From contig JAYQSI010000020.1 in assembly GCA_038146785.1 (NCBI GenBank), positions 1 to 9,616 on the forward strand: DNA of 9,616 nt, given 5' to 3'. Origin of the DNA: VMDJ01 sp038146785. Its GTDB lineage: Bacteria; Pseudomonadota; Gammaproteobacteria; Chromatiales; Chromatiaceae. The translations under genes and the position numbers were made by a program. This document shows positions 1-8,747 of this stretch, piece by piece (position 1 is the stretch's first letter; each line of letters starts with the position of its first letter). The notes beneath the pieces were generated by a model, which was given only the letters and a program-made list of their open reading frames with translations, was not told where the DNA came from and searched no databases.

Positions 1-1
1 C

Positions 2-3000
2 GAGCGCCGCAATGCGCTGATCGAGGCGTTGAATCATCGTTTACGCCAGTTCGAACAGCGCCTGAATGACAATCCGAATGCCGAACGCCTTCTGCAAGCT
101 GCGCAAAAAGCTGTGGATGACTTCTCGAATGCCTTTGGTGAACGCGAACAATTACGCCGTAAGGTCATCCAAGCGTTAAGCAAAATTACGCGTCGCGACA
201 ATATCGATTTCTCTGGCTTAGCACGTGTATCGCATTCAACTGATGCCACCGATTGGCGTGTTGAGATGCCATTTGTGGTGATCTCACCGGATACTGAAGA
301 AGAAGTCGCGGCGATTGTCGAGTCTTGCATTAACTGTGGCCTAACCTTAATTCCTCGTGGTGGCGGTACCGGCTACACCGGCTCAGCCGTTCCTCTCGAT
401 GCCCATTGCGCTGTCATCAATACGGAAAAACTTGAAGACCTATCCGAGGTAGAACATATCGAGCTACCCGGCGTGAACGGCAAAGTTGCTACCGTTCGAA
501 CAGGTGCTGGTGTTGTTACACGTCGTGTCTCAGATTTAGCTAATGCGCATGGCCTCGCCTTTGCGGTTGACCCTACCTCACAAGACGCATCAACTATCGG
601 CGGCAACATCGCGATGAATGCCGGTGGAAAGAAAGCGGTGCTTTGGGGCACTACGCTCGACAACCTCGTCAGTTGGCGCATGGTGACACCACAAGCTGAT
701 TGGCTTGAGGTGACTCGTATCAATCACAACCTAGGCAAGATCCATGATCAAGCCAATGTGGAATTCTCGATTCAGCGTTATCACCCAGATGGCAAAACAC
801 TCTAAAGGTGAAGCCGAGGTGTTGCGCATGCCAGGCAGCGCTTTCCGAAAAGTGGGTTTAGGTAAAGACGTTACCGATAAATTTTATCTGGCTTGCCGGG
901 CATTCAAAAAGAAGGCTGTGATGGCTTGATTACCTCATCACGCTTTGTTCTGCATCGCATGCCAAGTCAGTCGAACACAGTGTGTTTAGAATTCTTTGGT
1001 AATGATCTCGCTAAAGCTGTACCTGCGATTGTTGAGATCACCGATTACATTGCACAAACCGATGGTGTTCAGATTGCAGGCCTTGAACACTTAGATGAAC
1101 GCTACATCAAAGCCGTCGGTTACAGCACAAAAGCAGCACGCCGTGACACGCCCAAGATGGTGTTGATTGCAGACCTTGTCTCTGATGATGCCAACATCTT
1201 AAATACCGCAACCGAGATGGTGATCAACAAAGCTAAAGCGCGAAGCTGAAGGCTTTATTGCTACCACCCCGGAGAAGCGCAAGCCTTCTGGGCAGATCGC
1301 GCACGTACAGCGGCCATCTCTGCGCATACGAATGCGTTCAAGATAAACGAAGACGTAGTGATTCCGCTGCCTCGCTTGGCAGATTACAGCCGCGGTATCG
1401 AGCGCATTAATATCGAACAATCGATCAGCAATAAACTGGAATCGATCGCAGCGATACGCAAAGTACTCGATCAACACAAGCGACAAGCTGATGATGAGAT
1501 TACTGAAAGTAAACTCAAGCTAGCTTACGAAACTTTGTCTGAAGTCGAGCAACGCTGGTCGAGTTTATTAAGCAACTTGATCAAGCCGCTGCCAATCAAA
1601 CCATTCTGACCGAGCAAGAACGCGAGCACATACAAGCGAATGATCTTGTGATCGACATGTTGCTGCGTCGTGATATTCGCATTTCTTATCGCCAAGAGCT
1701 GAAAGCGCCATTGCGCGAAATCCTTCAAGGTGGAGAGTTAGAAAAACTTCGCGGCAAACTGCGCGATGCACACCTTGAGATGAAGAATGAACGTTTGTTT
1801 GTTGCATTACACATGCACGCAGGTGATGGCAACGTTCACACAAACATTCCTGTGCATTCACATAACTACCGCATGTTGCACGAAGCTGACCGCATCGTTG
1901 ACCAAGTGATGCACTTGCCAAATCCCTCGATGGTGTTATCTCCGGCGAGCACGGTATTGGTTTAACAAAGGTTCAATACTTAGAGCCAGAGAAACTGGCA
2001 GATTTGTTGCTTACAAGAATCAAGTCGACCCTGAACATCACTTCAACCGCGGTAAGTTGATGTCCAACCAAGGGCTCGAAGGCGCTTACACACCATCACT
2101 TCGGTTGGTACAACAAGAAGCGATCATTCTTGAGCAAAGTGAGCTAGGCCAGCTTAACGATGACATCAAACACTGCTTACGCTGCGGAAAATGTAAGCCT
2201 AAATGTATGACGCATGTGCCTCGCGCCAACCTACTTTACTCGCCACGCAACAAGATTCTCGGTACAGGCTTGGTCATCGAGGCTTTCTTGTATGAAGAAC
2301 AAACCCGTCGCGGTATCGCATTCGAGCACTTTGAAGAGATGAATGATATTGCGGACCACTGCACCATTTGTCACAAGTGTGAAGCACCTTTGTCCTGTGA
2401 ACATCGACTTTGGCGATGTCACCATGCGTATGCGCAAAATTCTGACACAGGCCGGCGAGAAGAGTTTCAACTTAGGTAGTCTGGGCTGCGATGCAGTTCT
2501 TGAGACACCACCAATCCAACCACCATTCGCTGGTTACGCAAAGGTATGGCTTGACCTTGGCTTTAAAGCCATGACCTTTGGTCATGATCTGATTAAGCAC
2601 ACAGGCTTGTTGCGTAAGAATGCAAAGATACCTGCATCAACAACCGGAAAACCCAAACTTTGGATATACCAATCGAGATGGTTCGCCGTCCGATTCGTGT
2701 TGAGCTACCTAAACAGTCGTATCGCACCGCTTTAGGGTCTTTGATGATCCAAGCTATGTTCCGATTCTGCGCAACCCAAGCAAAGCAGATGATGACAGCG
2801 ATGCTGTTTTCTACTTCCCGAGTTGTGGCTCTGAGCGTTTATTCTCAGATGTCGGCTTAGCTACCCTAGCGATGCTCAGCGAAACGGGTGCACAAACGGT
2901 ATTACCACCCGGCTATTTATGTTGTGGCTACCCACAAACCAGTGCCGAGACAACATGATCGTGGTCAGCAGATCACAACCGCAACCGTGTTTATTCCATC

Positions 3001-3588
3001 GTGTCGCCAACACCCTGAACTATCTCGACATCAAAACCGTTGTAGTCTCTTGCGGTACCTGTATGGACCAACTGCTTAAGTACGAATTCTGAGCAAATTT
3101 TCCCTGGCTGTCGTCTACTCTGATATTCACGAGTATCTACTCGAAAAAGGTATCAAGCTGGATAAGGTCGATGGTGTGCAATATCTCTACCACGATCCTT
3201 GTCATAGTCCGATGAAGGAATATGACCCGATCCAAGTCAGCACGACATTGTTAGGTCAAAACGTGACTTTGTCCGATCGATGCTGCGGTGAAGCCGGCAC
3301 CTTAGGTACTGCTCGCCCAGATATCGCTAACCAATTGCGTTTCCGCAAATCGGAAGAACTACGTAAAGGTATTAAAGCGCTGACAGGTCAAGAAAGCAAC
3401 ACAAGGCAATGTAAAATTGCTCACCAGCTTTCCGCTTACCAACAAGGCTTGTCGTACGTTATGGTGATGAAACAGGTCTTAAAACGGATTATATTGTGAT
3501 CGAGCTTGCCAAACACTTACTTGGTGACGGCTGGCAGAAACGCTTATTGAAAAGCCAAACAAGGCGGCATAGAAAGGTTCTTTTGTAA
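2..3588 (+). CDS. FAD-linked oxidase / Fe-S oxidoreductase fusion (DUF3683 type), 5' end missing, frameshifted
   Basis: Large flavin and iron-sulfur dehydrogenase of the GlcD-GlcF fusion kind, related to D-lactate and D-2-hydroxyglutarate dehydrogenases such as YdiJ. The substrate cannot be told. The frame is open at base 2, so the start lies upstream. Order seen: charged N-terminal region (to about 260); FAD_binding_4 with PRGGGTGYTG and a GGNIAMNAGG loop (about 265-900); FAD-oxidase C-terminal part with HMHAGDGNVHTN and SGEHGIG (about 910-2010); two cysteine clusters, CLRCGKCKPKC (2173-2205) and CTICHKCEAPCP (about 2361-2397); then two CCG-type modules, with LCCGYP near 2920 and DRCCGEAGT near 3280. 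At least fifteen frame breaks are needed to join it, for example near 801, 882, 1241, 1280, 1560, 1922, 2006, 2389, 2662, 2743, 2946, 2984, 2992, 3091 and 3115. Most are one base lost or gained in a short run. The stop TAA at 3586-3588 overlaps the next start. Family is sure; exact substrate is not. Confidence 0.88.
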
Positions 3589-4211
3589 TGCCTAATCAGC
3601 ACATCCCGCCCCTGAAGCGCTTGAGCTACTAAAACTTGGCAACAAGCGCTTTGTTGCAGAAACACATAAAACAACTGGCAGTGATCACACCCGCCGAACC
3701 TAATTAACCGTTTGACAAGAACCCTTGCAATTATTCTTGGCTGTTCTGATTCGCGAGGTACCTGCTGAGCTTGTATTTGATGTTGGTCTTGGCGATCTAT
3801 TCGTAATCCGTGTTGCGGCACAATAGTTGCGCCTTCGCAAATTGGTAGTGTGAATTTGCAGTTGATCGCTTTAAAACTCGCCTCGTCGTTGTTCTCCGGT
3901 CATTCAAACTGTGGCGCTGTTTGCGCAACACTCGATGAACTAAAACAGCCCGCAGAAGAACGCTCACCAATATGGCCGCTATTGTGGATCAGCATTCGTC
4001 CTTCTATCGAAGTCTTGCTTGATACCGATGTACGCAACTCTCCAGAGCAATTGCTACATCATGCCGTTATGGCTAATATCCGCGCTCAGCCAATCAATTG
4101 CGTCATGGTTCGCAAATCATTGAAAAGCTGATTCAAAACGATGGCTTAATGGTTGTTGGTGCACATTACCCACTAGATACCGGTGAAGTAGAGCTTTTTG
4201 ACGGCGTTTAG
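3588..4211 (+). CDS. Beta-class carbonic anhydrase, frameshifted
   Basis: Zinc enzyme interconverting CO2 and bicarbonate, about 208 residues, a normal length for the family. The start ATG (3588-3590, MPNQHIP) overlaps the TAA of the upstream oxidoreductase (TAATG), which implies translational coupling. After joining frames the hallmarks appear in order: an N-terminal helix with LKLGNKRF; ILGCSDSR followed by VPAELVFDVGLGDLFVIRVA (zinc Cys and the Asp-Arg dyad, about 3740-3815); GHSNCGAV (zinc His and Cys, 3898-3921); and a C-terminal LMVVGAHYPLDTGEVELF strand just before TAG at 4209-4211. About nine single-base frame breaks occur (near 3610, 3700, 3755, 3821, 3852, 3895, 3970, 3993 and 4090). 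All zinc ligands are readable. No signal peptide is seen, so it is probably cytoplasmic. The link to the upstream flavoprotein is positional only. Confidence 0.9.
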
Positions 4212-4374
4212 TCTTCGTTTTCTTGCTTGCGCATCGATAAAGTAACGAGCAACTCGTGACTGCATCAGTAACTCTCGACTTGTTTTAACTCGGTGTTCAC
4301 AGACTCAACAAGCTTCACTTACCCAAAGCAGTTCGAGATTTTGTCGCCACAATTGATGGATGTTTGTACTTCAT
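4208..4374 (-). CDS. Probable small hypothetical protein, convergent with carbonic anhydrase
   Basis: I do not recognise this gene. An ATG (4374-4372) follows a strong ribosome binding site, GGGAGGA. Joining frames with two or three one-base corrections gives a protein of about 55 residues that contains IHQLWRQNLELLW, then ESVNTELK, RELLMQSRVARYFIDAQ, and ends KQENED at a TAA on bases 4210-4208. That stop meets the carbonic anhydrase stop head to head, an arrangement expected of a true gene. The peptide is rich in charged residues and leucine and looks helical and amphipathic. The uncorrected frame from this ATG stops after 18 codons, so the reading depends on assuming the same indel errors as in the neighbours. 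It may instead be noncoding. Confidence 0.4.
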
Positions 4375-4542
4375 GAGTTCCTCCCAAAACGCAGATACTC
4401 TTTATCCTCGTTTTTCCGGAAGTTTAAAGCGAAGGGTGGTTTTTGCAAGACACCCCTACTTGAATATTTTAATCCTTATTTAGGATCGCTAGTCTTGTAC
4501 TAGATTTTACCTGGTGTTATTGACCGCAAAGGTCATATTTTT
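4212..4542. other. Intergenic region with four short hairpins
   Basis: Gap between the ends of the carbonic anhydrase and SRPBCC genes. Its left half probably holds the small minus-strand gene. The remainder (4386-4542) has no convincing coding frame. It carries four short inverted repeats with 5-base arms: GGGTG/CACCC (4434-4455), ATCCT/AGGAT (4472-4486), CTAGT/ACTAG (4489-4503) and TGACC/GGTCA (4521-4535). The last is followed by a T run. I see no tRNA, no array and no mobile element. Confidence 0.6.
4379..4385 (-). promoter_or_regulatory. Strong Shine-Dalgarno site of the small minus-strand gene
   Basis: Minus-strand GGGAGGA lies four bases before the ATG at 4374. It is the best ribosome binding site in the window and the main reason for believing that a gene starts there. 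Confidence 0.5.
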
Positions 4543-4543
4543 T
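4521..4543 (+). terminator. Weak possible rho-independent terminator
   Basis: TGACC-GCAAA-GGTCA forms a 5-bp stem with a 5-base loop. On the plus strand it is followed by TA and then six T (4538-4543). It could end transcripts coming from the carbonic anhydrase operon, but it lies 310 bases past that stop and the stem is short. On the minus strand the downstream side is not T-rich, so it would not be a good terminator for the lipid operon. Confidence 0.3.
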
Positions 4544-5027
4544 CATGTTGCGGCGCAATATTTAATAATGCGTTTTTCACGATAGGCAAAGATTTTTAGC
4601 TGCGGACGCACCATATGCGATCAAGCCAACGACTCAAAAATTGGGTAACCAATTGGGTAACGCATAGTAAACCGTGTCAATCATGGTGGTTGATCGATCG
4701 TCATTTTCGACGAAACGATGCTCATGAAACCAAAAGCTATAGGGCCTTTTAGCTGCTCATCAACAAAATAGTCAGGTGCTTGATAGTGCGAAATAATTGA
4801 CCGCCAGCGAAGACGCCAACCAAATTGACGAATGGTGTAATCAATAATTCGCCCTTGATACATACGTATAGGTGGCGGTGATAGCAAAACAAAATTTAAC
4901 CAATGAGGCGTCAGCTCAGCGAGCAACTCGGCGCGCTCAAAGTGCGCGAAGATCACATCCCTGACTGTTCAAATCGCTGCGTTTGCTCAAATTGATAAAC
5001 CGGTAAGTTAGCCACAGGTTTTCTCAT
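4543..5027 (-). CDS. SRPBCC (START-like) family protein, frameshifted
   Basis: Small helix-grip protein of about 160 residues, a usual family length, expected to bind a hydrophobic ligand such as a lipid or pigment. The readable core has LTPHWLNF, LSPPPIRMYQGRIIDYTI, LRWRSIISHYQAPDYFVDEQ and GPIAFGF. Correcting one base near 4726 continues it as HEHRFVEND and TVYYALP. Two more corrections (near 4638 and 4611) give WLDRIWVRPQLKIFAYREKR and the stop TGA at 4545-4543. Another break near 4962 joins the N-terminus (MRKPVANLPVYQFEQTQRF) to VIFAHFERAE. The chosen ATG at 5027 lies inside the end of the DCC gene, a 20-base overlap, which implies co-translation. Such proteins are often found beside the FAD / DUF1365 / Cfa-like set. 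The ligand is unknown. The family call rests on the whole pattern rather than on catalytic residues, which SRPBCC proteins generally lack. Confidence 0.8.
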
Positions 5028-5369
5028 CGCATGACTTGCGATTTCGCCAACGCAAGAAGCGTACATAACCCCACTCAAGTACAGGCAACAAATGCAGTGA
5101 CTTCACAATGCTAGCTAACCAACGATAAGCCGGTAATTGCGACCACAGCAAGACAAAACCTGCCGCACCTGTCTGCCAATTACCAAGTCATCTCGAACAT
5201 GAAAGCGCGCCAATGCCGTGGCTTGGCTAATACTAAATGTAAAGTTGATCTACGTCTCGGGTGACATCAACCCAATCAATCTTGATCTGCATCTTTACGA
5301 CGTTGATAATGGCTTATCTCCCGGGGAACATAAGGGGCATTTACCGTCATAAAGCACAACGACACGCAT
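5008..5369 (-). CDS. DCC family (DUF393) thiol-disulfide oxidoreductase-like protein, frameshifted
   Basis: This gene is invisible as a single frame and was rebuilt by joining pieces. It starts MRVVVLYDGKCPLCSRE, the DCC hallmark: D-G-x-C-P-x-C near residues 8-14, a thioredoxin-like CxxC. It goes on with ISHYQRRKDADQ, IDWVDVTRD, ISQATALARFHVRDD, NWQTGAAGFVLLWSQLPAYRW and LLPVLEWGYVRFLRWRNR, ending at TAA (5010-5008). The length of about 120 residues is normal for the family. Frame breaks lie near 5186, 5243, 5281 and 5323; at 5323 an extra C in a CCCC run splits the CPLC motif from the rest. ATG at 5369 shares one base with the TGA of the Cfa-like gene (TGATG), so it is translationally coupled. 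The family is predicted to exchange thiols and disulfides. Its partner in this operon is unknown. Confidence 0.85.
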
Positions 5370-6592
5370 CACTCAGGTTTCTGCAAACAAATGTGAATAA
5401 CGTCCGTCATGCCTTCACGGAAACCGGCTTCGCATACACATAGATAGTAGCGCCACATACGACGGAAAACGCTCATCGTAACCACGGGACTCCATCCACG
5501 CGGTATCTGCGGAAGTTCTCATCCCATTCACGTAGGGTGTCTGCATAATCTTCGCCATAACGATCCACCTGCATCACATCAAGATCATGCTCAATGGCTA
5601 AACGACGTAAATGTGTTTCGGTTGGCAACATACCGCCCGGGAAGATGTACTTCTGAATAAAGCCACCGGGTGATTTTTCGTAAGCATCAAAAAGATCTTC
5701 TCGAATGGTAATGATCTGCAATACCGCACGCCCACCTGGACACAAACGCTCTTTCAAAACCTCAAAGTAAGTCTGCCAGTACTCCTTACCGACCGCTTCG
5801 AACATCTCAATCGACACAATGTGATCGAACTGCCCCTCAACATCACGATAGTCTTGTAAGCGAATAGTGGTTAAATCTTCTAGGCCATTCATTTCAAGTC
5901 GAGCTATGGCGTAGTTATGCTGCTGTTCCGATAAAGTCAGACCAACGACATTCGCACCCCTTTTTGCTGCAAACTCAGCAAAGCCGCCCCAACCACAGCC
6001 AATCTCAAGGACACGCTGATGTGGCTGAATGCCTGCAAGGTTAAAAATACGGCGGTACTTTTCGGTCTGCGCCATCTCCAAATCCATCACGCCATCAAAC
6101 ACTGCTGAGGAGTAACTCATGGTGTTATCCAACCATCGAGCATAGAAAGGCGTTACCTAAATCGTAATGTGCAGATATGTTTTTACGACTTCCCAATAAC
6201 GTGTTACCGCGAGAATGATGCAACCGCTTAGCCAGCCAAGCTGCAATTGGGTGACGCTCTTCCGCATTGATGTAATCTAAATTGGTTGCAATCAGTTCAA
6301 GCGTGGATGACAGATCTTCAGAATGCCACTCACCTGCCATGAAGGACTCAGCAAAACCAATATCTCCCGAAAACAAGACTCGTGAAGCAAACTTGATTGG
6401 ATTATCAATCTTGATATGTCCAATCAGTGACAAATCATCTGCTTTGATCTTTTGGGCGTAATCTTCAAACTCAATCATCAAAGTACCTGTTTGAATCTTC
6501 GCAAACCAGTTAATGATTTTTGCTTGGATAAAGCTCGCTTTATCGCGCTGTTTTACGCGCGGGATGTTCAGTGATGAAACACGAGTATTCAT
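5369..6592 (-). CDS. Cyclopropane-fatty-acyl-phospholipid synthase-like methyltransferase, frameshifted
   Basis: SAM-dependent enzyme that modifies unsaturated acyl chains of membrane phospholipids. It is about 408 residues, normal for the family. An N-terminal lipid-binding domain (1 to about 130) holds FSGDIGFAESFMAGEW. The catalytic domain has HYDLGNAFYARWLD (about 143), MSYSSAVF, the SAM site VLEIGCGWGG (about 195), SIEMFEAVG, KYIFPGGMLP and DYADTL, and ends GYDERFRRMWRYYL to QKPE. Frame breaks lie near 6147 (extra A on the plus strand), 5500 and 5467. The start ATG at 6592 overlaps the DUF1365 stop (ATGA). By comparison from memory with E. coli Cfa, the Cys of YSCAYW is Ser here (YSSAVF) and the His of the HTI motif is Ile (ITI). 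Both residues sit at the bicarbonate site in E. coli Cfa, so the product may be a methylated (UfaM-like) chain and not a cyclopropane. The superfamily is certain; the product is not. Confidence 0.92.
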
Positions 6593-7340
6593 TTAGATAC
6601 CTCAATCATTGGCGGTGCGGGCTTGCGATGAAAACGCGCACCCTTTAGCCAAAGCTTCAAGGCATGCCAATGAATGGCGCCAAGAACTTTGACTGCTAAA
6701 ATGGAAAACGAAAAACTTGCTTAAGAATTTGCGTATCGCAGAATTCAACTGAACGCCCGGTCTGCGTTGCACTTAGCTTCGGCAGCTGTTTGTCATTAAG
6801 CACAATACTTAAGCGTAATTTTTCATCAGGCTGATGAAAGGAGAAGGCATAGCCTCCTGTAAGATCCATAAAGGGAGAAACATGAAAAATCTTTTCACTA
6901 CGCGCTTGCACAGGCCACTTTCGATCTCCATCGAGAAGATAGACATGCTTTTCACCAAAGGTATTACGAACTTCACATAAGACAGCAACTGGCTGATCTT
7001 TTTCGTCTAAACAGAACCAAACACTCAATGGATTGAACACAAGGCCTAATACTCGAGGCATCGCTAACAAGAAAATCTTGTGTGGTTTTTGAAAACCTTT
7101 TTCAGCTAAGCAACGCTCAACCCATGCGCGGAAATCCTGCTCCCCTACTGGCAAATGGTCTTTCGCTCTCAGGCTAATCAAGTTCCAACGATTGAGTGAA
7201 AACCAACGTGATTGTCGACTGGATTCTTGTAATGAGTCGATATCGAATAAGGCCGTAAAAATTTGGTAATTAAAGCGGTAGCCTAATTCGCCATAACGGC
7301 GATGCATCACAGAACAGGGATAGAGACACTGTTTGATCAT
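6589..7340 (-). CDS. DUF1365 family protein, one frameshift near the 3' end
   Basis: Conserved protein of unknown biochemical role, about 250 residues, typical of the family. Family blocks are visible: MHRRYGELGYRFNYQIF near the N-terminus, VFNPLSVWFC, EVRNTFGEKHVYLL, and KIFHVSPFMDLTGGYAFSF. The uncorrected frame stops at 6696. Adding one base to the A run at 6698-6701 continues it as VKVLGAIHWHALKLWLKGARFHRKP, the usual basic DUF1365 tail, to a TGA at 6591-6589. The start ATG at 7340 overlaps the FAD gene stop by four bases (ATGA), and its own stop overlaps the Cfa-like start in the same way. It is almost always found between an FAD oxidoreductase and a Cfa-like methyltransferase, so it probably serves the same acyl-chain modification. 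This association is family knowledge; the role itself is inferred. Confidence 0.93.
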
Positions 7341-8679
7341 GCAGCGGCCTTATCCTTTTTTTGCTCGATCAAATCACGCGATGCGAGCAACGCCTTCAAC
7401 CATGCTGGATTTAGCGCCTTGCCTCCAGAAATCGCATGCGCGACTTCTACTCCAGATCGCATACCATCTTCATGAAAGCCATAGCCCGTCCATGCACCGG
7501 CAAACCACAAATGATTTTCACCTTGTACTAATGGCAGTGACTTTAATCGCACCTCACTGTCGCTATCAAAAACAGGGTGTGCATATTCAATTCGTTGAAT
7601 AATCTTACTCTGCTCTGGCTCAAGCACTGGGTTCAAGGTGACAAAGTAATTGGTTTTCGTGTTCAGATTCTGAAGCGAGTTCATCCAATAGCTCACACTA
7701 ACAACTGGGTCAGCTGCACCTCGCTGTTCACCCAAATAATTCCAGGAACTCCATGCCGCTTTTCGCTTTGGCATCAGTGCTTCGTCGTTATGAAGAACGG
7801 CGATATTGGTTTGATAAGCCACGCTATCAAGAATCAGTCGTTGTGCGGGGCTTTGCGTTTTAACAATCCGACCTGCTTGATCGGAGTGACAGGCCATTAC
7901 CAACTCGTCAGCACGAAGCTGCTTACCTGACGCTAATTCAACAGACCATTGTTTGCCTTCACGAATAGCGGCAACTGCAGAATCCCCGAGAAGTACTCTT
8001 TCACCTAATTGTGCAGCCACCTTTTTCACATAACTTTGCGAGCCATTAACCACCGTTTCCCACTTTGGACGGTCTTTAAGTTGCATCAAGCCGTGGTTAT
8101 CAAAAAAACGAATGAGCGATCGTGCTGAGAAATGTGCCACCGCCTCTACCGGTGATGACCAAATAGCCGCTGCCATAGGGAGTAGATAGTGCTGGCGCAG
8201 CTCCCTAGAGAAGTTATGCATCTCTAAATATTCAGCCAAGGTTTGCTCGGGATGGATTACGTCATTACGCAACTCACTTGTCGCTGTTTTGTTGAAACGC
8301 AGAATGTCGCGAATCATGCGATGAAAACGTGGGCTAACCAGGTTCCGGCGCTGCGCAAACAAACCATTAAAATCGCTACCGTTATATTCCACGCCGTTTG
8401 GACGCATCGATACCGAGAAAGACATGTCTGTTGGATAAGTCTCAACACCTAAGTCATCGAACCATTTGCTCAGCAATGGATAGTTAGGACGGTTAAACAC
8501 CATATAACCGGTATCCACTGCAACCTGACGCCCCGCTTCACTGTGAGTGACCGTGTTCGCATGCCCGCCTAAACGTGCATCTGACTCGACCAACGTTACA
8601 TTGGCCAAATCCTTTAAAAACCAGGCGGCCGAGAGCCCGCTCACTCCACCACCAATAATAAGGACGTCTTTTTGTTCAT
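7337..8679 (-). CDS. NAD/FAD-dependent amine-oxidase-like oxidoreductase of the Cfa/DUF1365 set
   Basis: Flavoprotein of about 448 residues, the best-preserved gene in the window. A Rossmann FAD site stands at the N-terminus (VLIIGGGVSGLSAAW), then VTLVESDARLGGHANTV with the ribose-binding Glu and the GG motif, and DTGYMVFNRPNYPLL. The C-terminal FAD-contact block is LWFAGAWTGYGFHEDGMRSG. It is expected to oxidise or desaturate an acyl chain with FAD and to work with the DUF1365 and Cfa-like products, which are coupled to it by stop/start overlaps. Start choice: the uninterrupted frame begins only at a TTG at 8713 with no clear ribosome binding site. The ATG at 8679-8677 gives MNKKDVLIIGGG if one base is missing from the T run at 8669-8673, and this is the more natural N-terminus. 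First gene of the operon. The substrate is unproven. Confidence 0.9.
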
Positions 8680-8716
8680 GTTTTATGTATTGTCCAAATA
8701 AAAAGTTAAACAAAGG

Positions 8717-8747
8717 TTGAACTTTTGAAATCTTGTACCACTATATT
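8717..8747 (+). promoter_or_regulatory. Probable promoter of the glutathione peroxidase-SDR operon, long 19-base spacer
   Basis: TTGAAC (8717-8722), 19 bases, then TATATT (8742-8747). Both hexamers are close to sigma-70 consensus, but the spacer is two bases longer than the optimum, as at promoters controlled by MerR-family regulators. It would place the RNA start near 8754, leaving a leader of about 27 bases to the ATG at 8781. I see no comparably good promoter on the minus strand for the divergent operon. Confidence 0.5.

Noticed and set aside
373..723. Minus-strand open frame of 116 codons
   Set aside because: Antisense shadow of the conserved FAD-binding domain.
1568..1921. Minus-strand open frame of 117 codons over the large oxidoreductase
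   Set aside because: Antisense to conserved FAD-oxidase C-terminal sequence (including HMHAGDGNVHTN); composition and sequence fit no family.
2888..3079. Plus-strand frame of 63 codons as a separate small gene
   Set aside because: It overlaps the CCG module. Segments of it fall in the oxidoreductase frame after indel correction, and the rest is out-of-frame.
3489..3821. Minus-strand open frame of 110 codons
   Set aside because: Antisense to the end of the oxidoreductase and the carbonic anhydrase zinc motif, which are clear on the plus strand.
5261..5443. Plus-strand frame of 60 codons
   Set aside because: Antisense to the rebuilt DCC gene and the Cfa-like C-terminus.
2..6592. Programmed frameshifting or genuine pseudogenes
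   Set aside because: Breaks are too many, of both signs, mostly at short homopolymers and in unrelated genes, while protein conservation is intact on both sides of each.
7333..8452. Three plus-strand open frames over the FAD oxidoreductase
   Set aside because: They are shadows of an uninterrupted, well-conserved minus-strand gene.
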